Below, one piece after another: positions 33,694 through 42,820 of a DNA stretch of 64,000 nucleotides. Where the stretch lies: positions 62,001 through 126,000 of the forward strand of contig NZ_KK211346.1 in assembly GCF_000621785.1 (NCBI RefSeq), given 5' to 3'. Position numbers and translations under genes: made by a program. Below the pieces are notes generated by a model, which searched no databases, was not told the DNA's origin, and was given only the letters and a program-made list of their open reading frames with translations. Position 1 is the first letter of the stretch, and every line of letters starts with the position of its first letter. The DNA comes from Ruminococcus flavefaciens ND2009. GTDB lineage: Bacteria; Bacillota; Clostridia; Oscillospirales; Ruminococcaceae.

Positions 33694-33962
33694 TCACTCT
33701 GGCTGAGACAAAAAACTATCTTCGTGTGGATCATACAGAGGATGACAAGCTCATCCTCTCGCTGATCGACACTGCCAAGCGGCTGGTGCAGGACGTCGGC
33801 AGAATGGACGATGCGGCACTTGCGGTCAATGAGGAAACCACCCGGCAGGCTATGCTGTATACTGTTTCTTACCTCTATGAGAACCGCAACGGCGCTGACT
33901 ACCACAAGCTGACGCTGACACTCCGGTCGCTGTTATTTGCGCAGCGTGAAGGGGTGATCTGA
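33690..33962 (+). CDS. Head-tail connector protein (HK97 gp6-like)
   Basis: The 90-residue product begins MITLAETKNYLRVDHTEDD followed by LILSLIDTAKRLVQD, the standard start of gp6-like adaptor proteins, and is all-helical. It overlaps the capsid gene by four bases. It would form the ring under the portal. Confidence 0.88.
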   Translation: MITLAETKNYLRVDHTEDDKLILSLIDTAKRLVQDVGRMDDAALAVNEETTRQAMLYTVSYLYENRNGADYHKLTLTLRSLLFAQREGVI

Positions 33963-34315
33963 TGGAGATCGGAACGCTGAATCAGCGCATCGCCTTTCTG
34001 GAACACAGCACGAAGATAGACGGCATCGGCAACCACAAAGCCCGGTGGGAGGAAGCCTTCTCCTGCTGGGCTGCCGTGTCCGTAAAGACATCGACGGAAA
34101 CAACCGAGGCGGGAGTAACGCAGGAAGTCGTATCGCTGGAATTCACTGTCCGGCAGACACCCGATACCAAACGCATCAATACAACGACGCACAAGTTGCG
34201 CTTCCGTGGACTGGTGTACGACATCAACGGTGTACTGCCGAATTATAAATCACTCGACTATATGAAGATCACGGCAGGTACACGAAAGGCTGGTGAGCAG
34301 GATGACTTCGATTGA
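33962..34315 (+). CDS. Head closure protein (SPP1 gp16-like)
   Basis: 117 residues. MEIGTLNQRIAFLEH and the C-terminal GLVYDINGVLPNYKSLDYMK are typical of phage head-tail joining/closure proteins with a beta-barrel fold. It begins at the last base of the connector stop. It would close the head after packaging and dock the tail. Confidence 0.85.
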   Translation: MEIGTLNQRIAFLEHSTKIDGIGNHKARWEEAFSCWAAVSVKTSTETTEAGVTQEVVSLEFTVRQTPDTKRINTTTHKLRFRGLVYDINGVLPNYKSLDYMKITAGTRKAGEQDDFD

Positions 34316-34670
34316 CGATATGGCGGCGGAGATCATGCAGGGGCTGACAGAATATGCAGACCTTGCGGATACCGCTATGAAAGCCGCTGTGAAAAAGACA
34401 GCAACCTCCGTCAAGAAGGAAATCTCCGCCAATGCTCCGAAGCGCAGCGGCAAGTACCGCAAGAGCTGGACGACCAAGAAAACGAAGGAGAACAGCCATA
34501 CACTCGAAATGACCGTTCACTCCAAAGACCGCTACCAGCTTGCGCACCTGCTGGAAAAAGGTCATGCAAAGCGCAACGGCGGACGTGTATCCGGCAAGCC
34601 GCATATCGCGCCTGCGGAAGCGCATGGCGAAGAAATGCTCACGCATCTTATCGAGGAGGCGCTGTCATGA
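34302..34670 (+). CDS. HK97 gp10-like tail-completion protein
   Basis: ATG at 34302 is preferred over GTG at 34293 because the latter is too close to AAAGG. The 122-residue product has the family marks KKTATSVKKEISANAPKRSG and LAHLLEKGHAKRNGGRVSG, then KPHIAPAEA. It overlaps the closure gene by 14 bases and the next gene by four. It is needed to join head and tail. Confidence 0.85.
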   Translation: MTSIDDMAAEIMQGLTEYADLADTAMKAAVKKTATSVKKEISANAPKRSGKYRKSWTTKKTKENSHTLEMTVHSKDRYQLAHLLEKGHAKRNGGRVSGKPHIAPAEAHGEEMLTHLIEEALS

Positions 34671-34984
34671 CCTATGAAGAAATCAATGAAATGATGCAGG
34701 AGATCGGGATGCCGTTCGCCTATCATCATTTTGCCGAGGGCGAGTCTCCGAAACCGCCTTTCGTTATTTTTCTCTCACCTGGCGAGGATACCTTCGGCGC
34801 GGATAATCTGATGTATCACAGCTTCAAGCAACTCGATATTGAACTGTATACAGATGAAAAGTCACCCGATACGGAAAGCCGTGTGGAGGAAGTGCTGACG
34901 CAGCACAATATCTATTACACGAAAACTGAAAGCTGGATCGAGAGCGAAAAGCTCTACGAGGTGCTTTACGAAATGGAGGTATAA
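34667..34984 (+). CDS. Probable tail terminator protein (105 aa)
   Basis: It lies exactly where the tail terminator is expected, between gp10-like and major tail genes. Core: GMPFAYHHFAEGESPKPPFV and YHSFKQLDIELYTDEKSPD, a mixed alpha/beta fold with late strand EKLYEVLYEMEV. Sequence similarity to named families is weak to my eye, so assignment is largely positional. Confidence 0.7.
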   Translation: MTYEEINEMMQEIGMPFAYHHFAEGESPKPPFVIFLSPGEDTFGADNLMYHSFKQLDIELYTDEKSPDTESRVEEVLTQHNIYYTKTESWIESEKLYEVLYEMEV

Positions 34985-34986
34985 CA

Positions 34987-35619
34987 ATGGCACTGCAGAA
35001 GAATAAGGTAAAATTCGGTCTGAACAAGGTGCATTGGGCAAAGATCACAGCATGGAGCGATGATGGCGTTCCGACCTTCGCAACGCCTGTACGCCTGCCC
35101 GGTGCAGTTTCCCTGAGCATTGATGCGAACGGCGAAAACGAGAACTTCTACGCTGACAACAGCGTGTATTATGTAATCAATAACAACGCAGGCTACGACG
35201 GTGATCTGGAGGTCGCACTCATCACAACCGACTTTGCTACGGCGATTCTCGGTGAGCAGCTCGATGCAAAGGGCGTTCTGGTGGAGCGTAACGATGCGGA
35301 AACATCGCAGTTCGCACTCATGTTCGAGTTTGACGGCGACAAGAACCACATCCGCCATGTGCTGTACTGCTGCTCTGCATCCCGTCCTGCGACTGAGGGT
35401 GAGACCACGGAGGAAAGCAAGAGCGTCAAGACGGAAAAGCTCTCCCTCAAGGCATCGGCGCTGCCGAACGGTCTGGTGAAGTCCAAGACCTGCGAAAGCA
35501 CTGACCAGACCACCTATGACAACTGGTACAATGCTGTGTATATGCCGACTGCTGCTACCAACAACAGCACCGGCACACGTTCCGCAGGCACAACCAAAAG
35601 CAGCAGCACGACCGAGTAA
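34987..35619 (+). CDS. Major tail protein, phi13-like family
   Basis: The 210-residue product begins MALQKNKVKFGLNKVHWAKI, with GAVSLSIDANGENENFYADN and NNNAGYDGDLEVALITTDFA, the standard signature of phi13-type tail tube proteins. The last ~25 residues are Thr/Ser/Asn-rich (NNSTGTRSAGTTKSSSTTE), probably a flexible surface decoration. It polymerises into the tail tube around the tape measure protein. Confidence 0.92.
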   Translation: MALQKNKVKFGLNKVHWAKITAWSDDGVPTFATPVRLPGAVSLSIDANGENENFYADNSVYYVINNNAGYDGDLEVALITTDFATAILGEQLDAKGVLVERNDAETSQFALMFEFDGDKNHIRHVLYCCSASRPATEGETTEESKSVKTEKLSLKASALPNGLVKSKTCESTDQTTYDNWYNAVYMPTAATNNSTGTRSAGTTKSSSTTE

Positions 35620-35630
35620 GGAGGTACAGC

Positions 35631-36011
35631 ATGGCTATTAAAAAGACGATCACCGTTGACGGTATCGAGGTTCCTTTCAAGGCGAGTGCCGCTGTGCCTC
35701 GCCTTTACCGTATCAAGTTCCGCAGGGATATTTACAAGGACTTCGCTGCACTTCAGACTTCCGTGCAGGAGGGTGACGAGGAAAGTTCTGCTCTTGACAT
35801 CGAGAGCCTTGAAGTGTTCGAGAATATCGCATACATCATGGCGAAACACGCTGATCCGGAAAACGTCCCGGACAACCCCGACGAGTGGCTCGAAGCGTTC
35901 AACACGTTCTCCATTTACGAGGTGCTGCCGCAGCTCATCGAGCTGTGGGGACTCAACGTGGAAACGCAGGCGGAATCTAAAAAAAACATCGAAAAACTGA
36001 CCGCCCGATGA
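35631..36011 (+). CDS. Tail assembly chaperone, upstream part (gpG-like)
   Basis: 126 residues beginning MAIKKTITVDGIEVPFKASA, with RLYRIKFRRDIYKDF, typical of tail assembly chaperones encoded between major tail and tape measure genes. Near its 3' end the in-frame codons A-AAA-AAC (35981-35987) form a canonical -1 slippery site. Slippage leads into the overlapping -1 frame (to 36175), giving a 181-residue longer product, the counterpart of lambda gpG and gpGT. Confidence 0.88.
   Translation: MAIKKTITVDGIEVPFKASAAVPRLYRIKFRRDIYKDFAALQTSVQEGDEESSALDIESLEVFENIAYIMAKHADPENVPDNPDEWLEAFNTFSIYEVLPQLIELWGLNVETQAESKKNIEKLTAR
35981..35987 (+). promoter_or_regulatory. Programmed -1 frameshift site A-AAA-AAC
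   Basis: The heptamer is in the correct phase: 0-frame codons AAA (35982-35984) and AAC (35985-35987), preceded by A. The -1 frame has a stop at 35978-35980, just upstream, and is then open to 36175, so slippage must happen here. The site fits both frames exactly. Confidence 0.82.
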
Positions 36012-36175
36012 CAACGCCCCTCTTCCTTCTCCGATGTGTGCAGATCGGGCTGTCCCTTTCGGAGCTTGATCTGCTCACGATCGGAGTCGTGAATGATATG
36101 TTTACCGAAAAGGAAAATGACGAATATGACGGCTGGCATGAGGTCGCTGGACAGGCAGACTTTGATGCGTTCTGA
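36008..36175 (+). CDS. Tail assembly chaperone, -1 frame extension (gpT-like)
   Basis: This 55-codon frame overlaps the stop of the upstream part and is open in the -1 phase from 35981. It encodes FLLRCVQIGLSLSELDLLTI, then GVVNDMFTEKENDEYDGW, then HEVAGQADFDAF. The segment SLSELDLLTIGVVNDM is the typical T-domain of phage chaperones. The extension is most likely made by frameshifting at 35981-35987; independent initiation at the ATG at 36008 is less likely because no ribosome-binding site is visible. Confidence 0.75.
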   Translation: MTTPLFLLRCVQIGLSLSELDLLTIGVVNDMFTEKENDEYDGWHEVAGQADFDAF

Positions 36176-36204
36176 TTGACTTTTTCTTCCTACTGTGTTA
36201 TAAT
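36176..36204 (+). promoter_or_regulatory. Promoter of the EamA cargo gene
   Basis: TTGACT (36176-36181), a 17-base spacer and TATAAT (36199-36204), right after the chaperone frame. The 108-base leader that follows has a GAAGGAA/TTCCTTC stem and short start-stop frames, one preceded by GAAGGAA. Confidence 0.85.
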
Positions 36205-36312
36205 TCTGTTGTGAAGGAAACATGAAGCTTCCTTCGCTAAATCGGGATTTATCTTAGAGATAATTGATGGACGAGAATTACCAGAATATATGACAATGAA
36301 TAAGGGGAAGAT

Positions 36313-37179
36313 ATGTGGCTGATCATGGCGGCTTTGTCCGCGCTCTTTGCCGGACTTACGGCGATACTTGCGAAATGCGGAATCAAAAAGACTGATTCAG
36401 ACGTGGCGACTGCTCTGCGGACGGTCGTTGTACTCCTTTTTGCCTGGATCATGGTGTTTATCGTTGGCTCTGCTGGAACGATCACGGAAATATCGGCAAA
36501 ATCTATCATCTTCTTAATTCTGTCCGGCTTTGCGACAGGAGCCTCGTGGATCTGCTATTTTAAAGCCCTGTCCGTCGGCGATGTGAACAAGGTCGTTCCC
36601 GTCGATAAATCCAGCACGGTTCTGACAGTGCTTATCGCAATCATCCTTTTCAGTGAGACAGAACATCTGGCGGTCAAGCTGATCGGTACTGCACTTCTTG
36701 CGGCAGGCGTGTTTCTGATGATCGAAAAGAAGAAAACTGAAGCAAAGGACACAAAGCGCACGTGGCTGCCCTACGCGATCGGTTCCGCTGTTTTTGCTGC
36801 CCTGACCTCTATTCTGGGAAAGATCGGCATAACGGATGTAGAATCAAATCTCGGGACGGCGATCCGTACTGGTGTTGTTCTTGTTATGGCTTGGCTGATC
36901 GTCTTCGTTAAAGGCAAAGGTGCTGAACTGAAAAATACTGATTCCAAAGAACTTGTATTCATAGCTCTGTCCGGGATTGCCACAGGCGCATCATGGCTCT
37001 GTTACTATTACTCCATACAGAACGGCGTTGTCAGCGTTGTCGTACCGATTGATAAGCTCAGCATTATCGTTTCCGTCGCTTTTTCCTATTTCGTATTCAA
37101 AGAAAAGTTGAGCAGAAAGGCGCTTGCCGGGTTGATTCTGATTGTTGTCGGCACTTTGGCGATGGCGATCTGGGCATAG
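36313..37179 (+). CDS. EamA-family (drug/metabolite superfamily) transporter, cargo gene
   Basis: The ATG follows AAGGGGAAG. The 288-residue protein has ten hydrophobic segments in two EamA repeats; the repeats are obvious from GFATGASWICYFKALSVGD versus GIATGASWLCYYYSIQNGV, each followed by a VVP(V/I)DK motif. Such proteins export or import small metabolites across the cytoplasmic membrane. It sits between tail chaperone and tape measure genes with its own promoter and terminator, so it can be expressed in the lysogen. Substrate unknown. Confidence 0.88.
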   Translation: MWLIMAALSALFAGLTAILAKCGIKKTDSDVATALRTVVVLLFAWIMVFIVGSAGTITEISAKSIIFLILSGFATGASWICYFKALSVGDVNKVVPVDKSSTVLTVLIAIILFSETEHLAVKLIGTALLAAGVFLMIEKKKTEAKDTKRTWLPYAIGSAVFAALTSILGKIGITDVESNLGTAIRTGVVLVMAWLIVFVKGKGAELKNTDSKELVFIALSGIATGASWLCYYYSIQNGVVSVVVPIDKLSIIVSVAFSYFVFKEKLSRKALAGLILIVVGTLAMAIWA

Positions 37180-37230
37180 GAAACAAATAACGGCAAATTC
37201 TGATTTAGCTTAGTAACTGAATATACACTG

Positions 37231-37256
37231 AGCAGTCCTTCGGGGCTGCTTTTTTC
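37231..37256 (+). terminator. Terminator after the EamA gene
   Basis: AGCAGTCC-TTCG-GGGCTGCT with one G-T pair, followed by a run of T. It ends the cargo transcript just before the tape measure gene. Confidence 0.88.
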
Positions 37257-37283
37257 ATGCCCTCACAGAGGAGGTGAAACCGC

Positions 37284-40200
37284 ATGGCAAACAGAATCAA
37301 GGGCATCACGGTCGAAATCGGCGGCGATACGACCAAGCTGTCGAAGGCGCTGGAAGGTGTCAACAAAAACATCAAGAACACGCAGACGCAGCTCAAGGAT
37401 GTACAGAAGCTGCTGAAGCTCGATCCCAGCAACACGGAACTGCTCTCGCAGAAGCATAAGCTCCTCGCCGATGCGGTGAAGGCTACCAAAGAAAAGCTGG
37501 AAACTCTGAAAACGGCAGCAGAGCAAGCAAATCAGGCGCTTGCGAACGGCGACATTTCGCAGGAGCAATATGATGCCCTCCAGCGTGAGATCATCGAAAC
37601 GGAACAGGAGCTACAAAACCTCCAGCGTGAGGTAGAGGCTTCCAGCACGGCTCTTGCCAAGCTCGGTCAGGCGGGTGAAATGCTCGAAAAGGCAGGCGAC
37701 AAAATCGCCGATGTCGGTACGACACTGACCACCCATGTGACCGTTCCCATTGCGGCTGCGGGTACAGCCGCCGTAAAAACAGCAGCGGATTTCGATTCTG
37801 CAATGTCGAAGGTCGCTGCTGTATCCGGTGCGACTGGTGATGAACTGGACGCACTGCGTGACAAAGCCCGTGAAATGGGCGCAAAGACCAAGTTCTCCGC
37901 TTCCGAGGCTGCCGATGCTATGAACTACATGGCAATGGCAGGCTGGAAAACCGGAGATATGCTGGAAGGTATCGAGGGCATCATGAACCTTGCTGCCGCT
38001 TCCGGCGAGGACTTGGCGACAACATCGGATATTGTAACAGATGCACTGACCGCTTTCGGCTTAACTGCTGCCGACAGCGGTCATTTTGCTGATGTGCTGG
38101 CGGCGGCATCGTCCAATGCAAACACGAACGTCAGCATGATGGGTGAAACCTTCAAATACTGTGCGCCTGTTGCAGGTTCTCTCGGATTCTCCTGTGAAGA
38201 TACCGCACAGGCAATCGGTCTGATGGCAAACAGCGGTATCAAGGGTTCGCAGTCCGGTACTGCATTGCGTTCGATCATGACCGCCCTTGCGGGTGATGTG
38301 AAGTTCTGCGGTGATGCCTTCGGCGAAATCGAAATTGCAACGACAAATACAGACGGCTCTATGCGTGAGCTGAATGACATTCTGGCAGACTGCCGTGTGG
38401 CTTTTGCGCAGATGTCCGAATCGGAACAGGCATCAGCGGCACAGGCACTGGTCGGCAAAAATGCAATGTCCGGCTTCCTTGCGCTGATGAATGCTGCACC
38501 TGCGGATATTCAGAAGCTGGAGGGTGCGATCAGCACTTGTTCCGATGAGATTGACGGCTACAACGGTGTTACTGAAAAGATGGCTGCCGTCATGCAGGAT
38601 AACCTTGCAGGACAGCTCACCATTTTGAAATCCCAGCTTCAGGAGCTTGCTATCTCTTTCGGCGAAATCCTGATGCCTGCAATTCGCTCTATTGTATCTC
38701 GTATTCAGGGACTTATTGATAAATTCAACGCGCTGTCGCCTGCGACAAAAGAAACCATTGTCAAGGTCGCTCTTGTAGCGGCTGCACTCGGACCTCTCCT
38801 TGTGGTGGTCGGCAAAACAATGGTCGGTGTGGGCAAGCTGATGCAGCTTGTTTCCAATCTCCCGACAATCATCGCAGGCGCAAAGGCGGCATTCACTTCC
38901 TTCGGCGCTGCGATTGGCGGTATCAGTGCGCCCGTGGTCGCTGTCATTGCCGTTGTTGCGGCACTGGTGGCGGCTTTTGTGCATTTGTGGCGTACAAACG
39001 AGGACTTCCGCAATAAGATCACTGCGATCTGGGAGCAGATCAAGAGCATTTTCTCCGGCTTCTGTCAAGGCATTGTTGACCGCATCAATGCGCTGGGCTT
39101 CGATTTCAAAAACATCACCGAGGTCATCAAGGCTGTATGGGACGGACTCTGCAAGTTCCTGAAACCGATCTTTGAGGGGCAGTTCCAGCAGATCGCAAAT
39201 ATCTTCAAAGCCGTGACAGACATTATTCTGAGTGTTCTGGATATTTTCGTCGGCATCTTTACCGGCGACTGGAGCAGAGTGTGGGACGGTATCAAGGGCA
39301 TTTTTGCTGCTGTATGGAATTTCATCAAGGATACGCTGAAAAATGCGCTGAATATGATCTGTGGTATTTTCGGCACCGATCTTTGTGAAGTGAAGGAATT
39401 CTGGGTGAACGTCTGGACGAGCATCAAGAACTTTTTCGTCAACATCTGGAACGGCATCAAAAGCTTTATTACCGGCATTCTAAACGGTATCAAAAACTTC
39501 TTCATTACGATCTGGACGGGTATCAAGAATTTCTTTGTTGGTATCTGGACGGCGATTTATAACTCCGTCGCTGAAAAGATCAACCTGATCAAGACGGTTA
39601 TTACTGTTGTCTGGAATGCGATTCATACAGCGATCAGCACGGTGCTGAATGCAATCTGGAATGTCATTTCTACAGTATGGCAGACAATCTACGACTTTAT
39701 CTCTCCGCTGCTGGAAGCATTCAGATATCTCTTCGAGACGATTTTTGAGGCTATCCATGTAATTATCAGTCGCGTCATGGACTGGATTCACGATAAAATC
39801 GTGGAGCGCTGGGAAACCATCAAGGCGGTTGTAACGATCGTGCTTGAGGCGATCAAGAGCGTTATTGAAACCGTATGGAACGCGATTCATACAGCGATCA
39901 CCACGGTGATGGACGCGATCAGCAATGTCGTTTCTACAGTCTGGAACGCGATCTCCGGCTTTATCTCCGGTGTGCTGAATGCGATCTGGTCTGTGATTTC
40001 TTCTATCTGGGAGAGCATCAAAAACCACATCACAAATACACTGAACGCAATTCATGCTGTCGTATCGGCGGTGTGGAATGCGATCAGCGGCTTTATTTCC
40101 GGAGTGCTGAATACCATTTCTTCCGTTGTATCCTCCGTATGGAACGCGATCAAAAATACAGTCACAACCGTGATGAACGCCATTAAAACAACGGTATCGA

Positions 40201-41618
40201 ATATCTGGGACAGCGTCAAAAATGCCATTACCCAGAAGATAACGGCGATCAAGGGTACGATTGTCAACGGCTTCAATGCTGCGGTGAGCTTCATCAAGAA
40301 CCTTGCATCGCAGGCGTTCCAGTGGGGCGCAGACATTATCAACGGTATCGTCAACGGCATCAAAAACTGTATCGGCAAGGTCGCAGATGCGGTCAAGGGC
40401 GTGGCAAACAAGATTAAGTCCTTCCTGCACTTTTCTGTACCTGATGAGGGACCTCTTGCGGATTTCGAGAGCTGGATGCCGGACTTCATGCAGGGACTTG
40501 CAGACGGTATCAACGCAAATACAAGCGTGGTAAACGATGCAGTCAACAGCTTTGCTGGCGGACTGGCTGAGAAAATCAGCAGTGTGATTCAGAGCGCTCT
40601 CTCCAATGTGGTCACATCGGTGCAGGGCTTCATGACGCAGGTGTTTGATACCGTGAAAACGGTCTGGACAAACGCCAATGCTGCGATTGATGCGACGATG
40701 TCGCAGATCAGCAGCGGTATCACTTCTGGATGGAAAACGATCGTCAGCACGATTAAAACGGCGCTTGAAAATATCCGCAATGTCATCACGACCACATGGA
40801 AGGCTGTATCTTCTGTGATCTCCGCAACGCTGGACGGTATCAAGAAAATCGTCACGGCGGTATGGACGGCGCTGAAGAACCTCATCAAAACGGGGCAGCT
40901 TGACATCAAGTCCGTGGTGACGACTACTTGGGAAGCTGTATCCGGTGTAGTTCGGACAGCGGTCAATGCGATCAAATCCGTTGTGCAGGCGGTCTGGGAT
41001 GCAATGCCAGATACCGTGCGCAGTGCCATGAACCGTGTCAAGGAAGCCGTGCTGTCTATCTGGGACGGCATCAAAAACGGCATCGGTGACAGGCTCGGCG
41101 GTGTGCGGGATGCGGTCGTCAACGCCATGAACGCTGTTTATAACGCAGTCATGGACAAGGTCAACAGCTCGTGGTCGTGGGGACGCGACCTCATGCAGAA
41201 CCTTATCAACGGCATCACCTATATGCTCGGCAGCCTGATTAACACAGTCGCGGATGTGGCTCGTTCCATCTGGGAATACCTGCATTTCTCTGTGCCTGAA
41301 AAGGGTGCGCTAACCGATGTGGAGGAGTGGATGCCGGACTTCATGAAGGGGCTGGCAAAGGGCATCAACAAGAGCAGAAAGTATGTGGAAAAGGCTGTGT
41401 CCGGTGTGGCTGATGCCATGACGATGACGATGCAGTCCGGGCTGAACGTCGATATGGACGGCATCTCCGGCGCGATGATGAACGGAGGCAGCGGCGGTGT
41501 GGTCAATAACTACTACAACAATGACAACAGCCGGACAGTGAATCAGACAAACAATAGTCCGAAATCGCTGTCGCGGCTGGAGATTTATCGTATGACGCGA
41601 AATGCATTGAATGTTTAG
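37284..41618 (+). CDS. Tail tape measure protein (TP901-like)
   Basis: 1444 residues. It begins with MANRIKGITVEIGGDTTKLS and a long coiled coil (residues ~10-130), then the TP901 core (AAVKTAADFDSAMSKVAAVSG, AMNYMAMAGWKTGDMLEGI). From about residue 690 to 1050 it carries tandem amphipathic repeats around VWNAI/IWNAI, with Trp at regular spacing, and later two near-identical segments HFSVPDEGPLADFESWMPDF and HFSVPEKGALTDVEEWMPDF. It sets tail length and enters the cell during DNA injection. GAGGAGGTG lies upstream. Confidence 0.94.
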   Translation: MANRIKGITVEIGGDTTKLSKALEGVNKNIKNTQTQLKDVQKLLKLDPSNTELLSQKHKLLADAVKATKEKLETLKTAAEQANQALANGDISQEQYDALQREIIETEQELQNLQREVEASSTALAKLGQAGEMLEKAGDKIADVGTTLTTHVTVPIAAAGTAAVKTAADFDSAMSKVAAVSGATGDELDALRDKAREMGAKTKFSASEAADAMNYMAMAGWKTGDMLEGIEGIMNLAAASGEDLATTSDIVTDALTAFGLTAADSGHFADVLAAASSNANTNVSMMGETFKYCAPVAGSLGFSCEDTAQAIGLMANSGIKGSQSGTALRSIMTALAGDVKFCGDAFGEIEIATTNTDGSMRELNDILADCRVAFAQMSESEQASAAQALVGKNAMSGFLALMNAAPADIQKLEGAISTCSDEIDGYNGVTEKMAAVMQDNLAGQLTILKSQLQELAISFGEILMPAIRSIVSRIQGLIDKFNALSPATKETIVKVALVAAALGPLLVVVGKTMVGVGKLMQLVSNLPTIIAGAKAAFTSFGAAIGGISAPVVAVIAVVAALVAAFVHLWRTNEDFRNKITAIWEQIKSIFSGFCQGIVDRINALGFDFKNITEVIKAVWDGLCKFLKPIFEGQFQQIANIFKAVTDIILSVLDIFVGIFTGDWSRVWDGIKGIFAAVWNFIKDTLKNALNMICGIFGTDLCEVKEFWVNVWTSIKNFFVNIWNGIKSFITGILNGIKNFFITIWTGIKNFFVGIWTAIYNSVAEKINLIKTVITVVWNAIHTAISTVLNAIWNVISTVWQTIYDFISPLLEAFRYLFETIFEAIHVIISRVMDWIHDKIVERWETIKAVVTIVLEAIKSVIETVWNAIHTAITTVMDAISNVVSTVWNAISGFISGVLNAIWSVISSIWESIKNHITNTLNAIHAVVSAVWNAISGFISGVLNTISSVVSSVWNAIKNTVTTVMNAIKTTVSNIWDSVKNAITQKITAIKGTIVNGFNAAVSFIKNLASQAFQWGADIINGIVNGIKNCIGKVADAVKGVANKIKSFLHFSVPDEGPLADFESWMPDFMQGLADGINANTSVVNDAVNSFAGGLAEKISSVIQSALSNVVTSVQGFMTQVFDTVKTVWTNANAAIDATMSQISSGITSGWKTIVSTIKTALENIRNVITTTWKAVSSVISATLDGIKKIVTAVWTALKNLIKTGQLDIKSVVTTTWEAVSGVVRTAVNAIKSVVQAVWDAMPDTVRSAMNRVKEAVLSIWDGIKNGIGDRLGGVRDAVVNAMNAVYNAVMDKVNSSWSWGRDLMQNLINGITYMLGSLINTVADVARSIWEYLHFSVPEKGALTDVEEWMPDFMKGLAKGINKSRKYVEKAVSGVADAMTMTMQSGLNVDMDGISGAMMNGGSGGVVNNYYNNDNSRTVNQTNNSPKSLSRLEIYRMTRNALNV

Positions 41619-42820
41619 TCAGATTTGTTTGAACTAAGCCAAGCCCTGCTTGTTGCATCAATTCCGATTGCACCAAGTGGGGCTGTAATCAGTATTGCAA
41701 GAACTGCAACAGAAAGTATGATTTTTCCGCAGGGTAAGCCCAGTGATAACGGAACGGAGCCGATTGCTGCCTGAACAGTTGCTTTCGGAAGGTATGCTAT
41801 TATGCAGAACAGCCTTTCTTTTAAGGAAAGATTTGTTCCGATCATACAGAAACACACGCCAATTGCGCGAAAGGCAAGCGCAATGAAAATCATAATAATG
41901 GCTGAAATACCTGCTGTCAATGTATAACGAATATCCACAGCAGCGCCGACCAGAACAAATAACATGATCTCGGCGGCAATCCAAAGCTTTCCGAATTTCT
42001 GAGAAAGTCTCTCAGATACAGATTTGTCTGTTTTTATTTTAATGACACAAGCCATTGCAACTACTGCGAGAAGTCCAGAAACAGAAATATGGGTTTTGAG
42101 AGCCGTTTCAACGGACATCAGTACAAAAGCAGTTGCAAGCAGGATGAGCGCTTTTGTGCTGTTTCGTATTTTATGTTGCGTCTGGTAGCATTTTTCAAAC
42201 AGAATGAATAACACAGCCCCCGTGATGATACCGAGTGAAATGCCGAGGATTATTGAAATGGGAATATTAAGAAAATCAGTAATCTGGGCTGAACCGCCCT
42301 GTGCCATCGTTACAAACGTACTGAAAAGAACAATTACAAAGATATCATCACAGGAAGCTCCGGCGAGAATCATTTGCGGTATGCTTTTATTTGTTCCGCG
42401 TTTTTCCTCTATCAGTTTTACCATTCTTGGTACTACTACAGCAGGAGAAACGGCACTCAATACAGCACCCATTACAGCAGCTTCGATTTTTCTGACATTC
42501 AGAAGAATTGGTGCAAAGCAAAGATATCCAAGTATTTCAAAGCAAGCCGGAACAAATGACATCATTACAGCAGGTCTGCCGACCTTTTTTAAATCAGACA
42601 AATCAAGTGACAATCCCGCTTTAATCAGAATGATAATAAGTGCAATCTGGCGTAATTCTGAAGAGATACCGAGTATAGACGGATCAAGCAGGTCAAGCAC
42701 ATACGGTCCGGTAATGATTCCGACTGCAAGCATACCTATAATTCGCGGAAGTTTAAGTTGCTGTACGATCGCAGAAACAGAAAGACCAACAAGAAAAACA
42801 ATAGCAAGTGATAATAACAT
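41615..42820 (-). CDS. Cation/proton antiporter (CPA family), cargo gene
   Basis: ATG at 42820 follows CAGGAGG; the in-frame extension up to 42937 is treated as a leader peptide region. The 401-residue product has about 12 hydrophobic segments and CPA-type motifs: LKLPRIIGMLAVGIITGPYV, LSAVSPAVVVPRMVKL, LAGASCDDIFVIVLF (the buried acidic pair) and FVLVGAAVDIRYTL. It would exchange Na+ or K+ for H+. The gene lies between tape measure and distal tail genes, reads against them, and its stop overlaps the tape measure stop. A terminator in the leader implies conditional expression. Confidence 0.88.
   Translation of the reverse strand: MLLSLAIVFLVGLSVSAIVQQLKLPRIIGMLAVGIITGPYVLDLLDPSILGISSELRQIALIIILIKAGLSLDLSDLKKVGRPAVMMSFVPACFEILGYLCFAPILLNVRKIEAAVMGAVLSAVSPAVVVPRMVKLIEEKRGTNKSIPQMILAGASCDDIFVIVLFSTFVTMAQGGSAQITDFLNIPISIILGISLGIITGAVLFILFEKCYQTQHKIRNSTKALILLATAFVLMSVETALKTHISVSGLLAVVAMACVIKIKTDKSVSERLSQKFGKLWIAAEIMLFVLVGAAVDIRYTLTAGISAIIMIFIALAFRAIGVCFCMIGTNLSLKERLFCIIAYLPKATVQAAIGSVPLSLGLPCGKIILSVAVLAILITAPLGAIGIDATSRAWLSSNKSD

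Noticed and set aside
39590-40230. Tandem DNA repeats considered as a CRISPR or diversity-generating target
   Set aside because: They are in-frame coding repeats of the tape measure protein and no reverse transcriptase or cas gene is present.
39480-41285. 601-codon leftward frame inside the tape measure gene
   Set aside because: It mirrors the repetitive tape measure sequence; the repeats explain its length.
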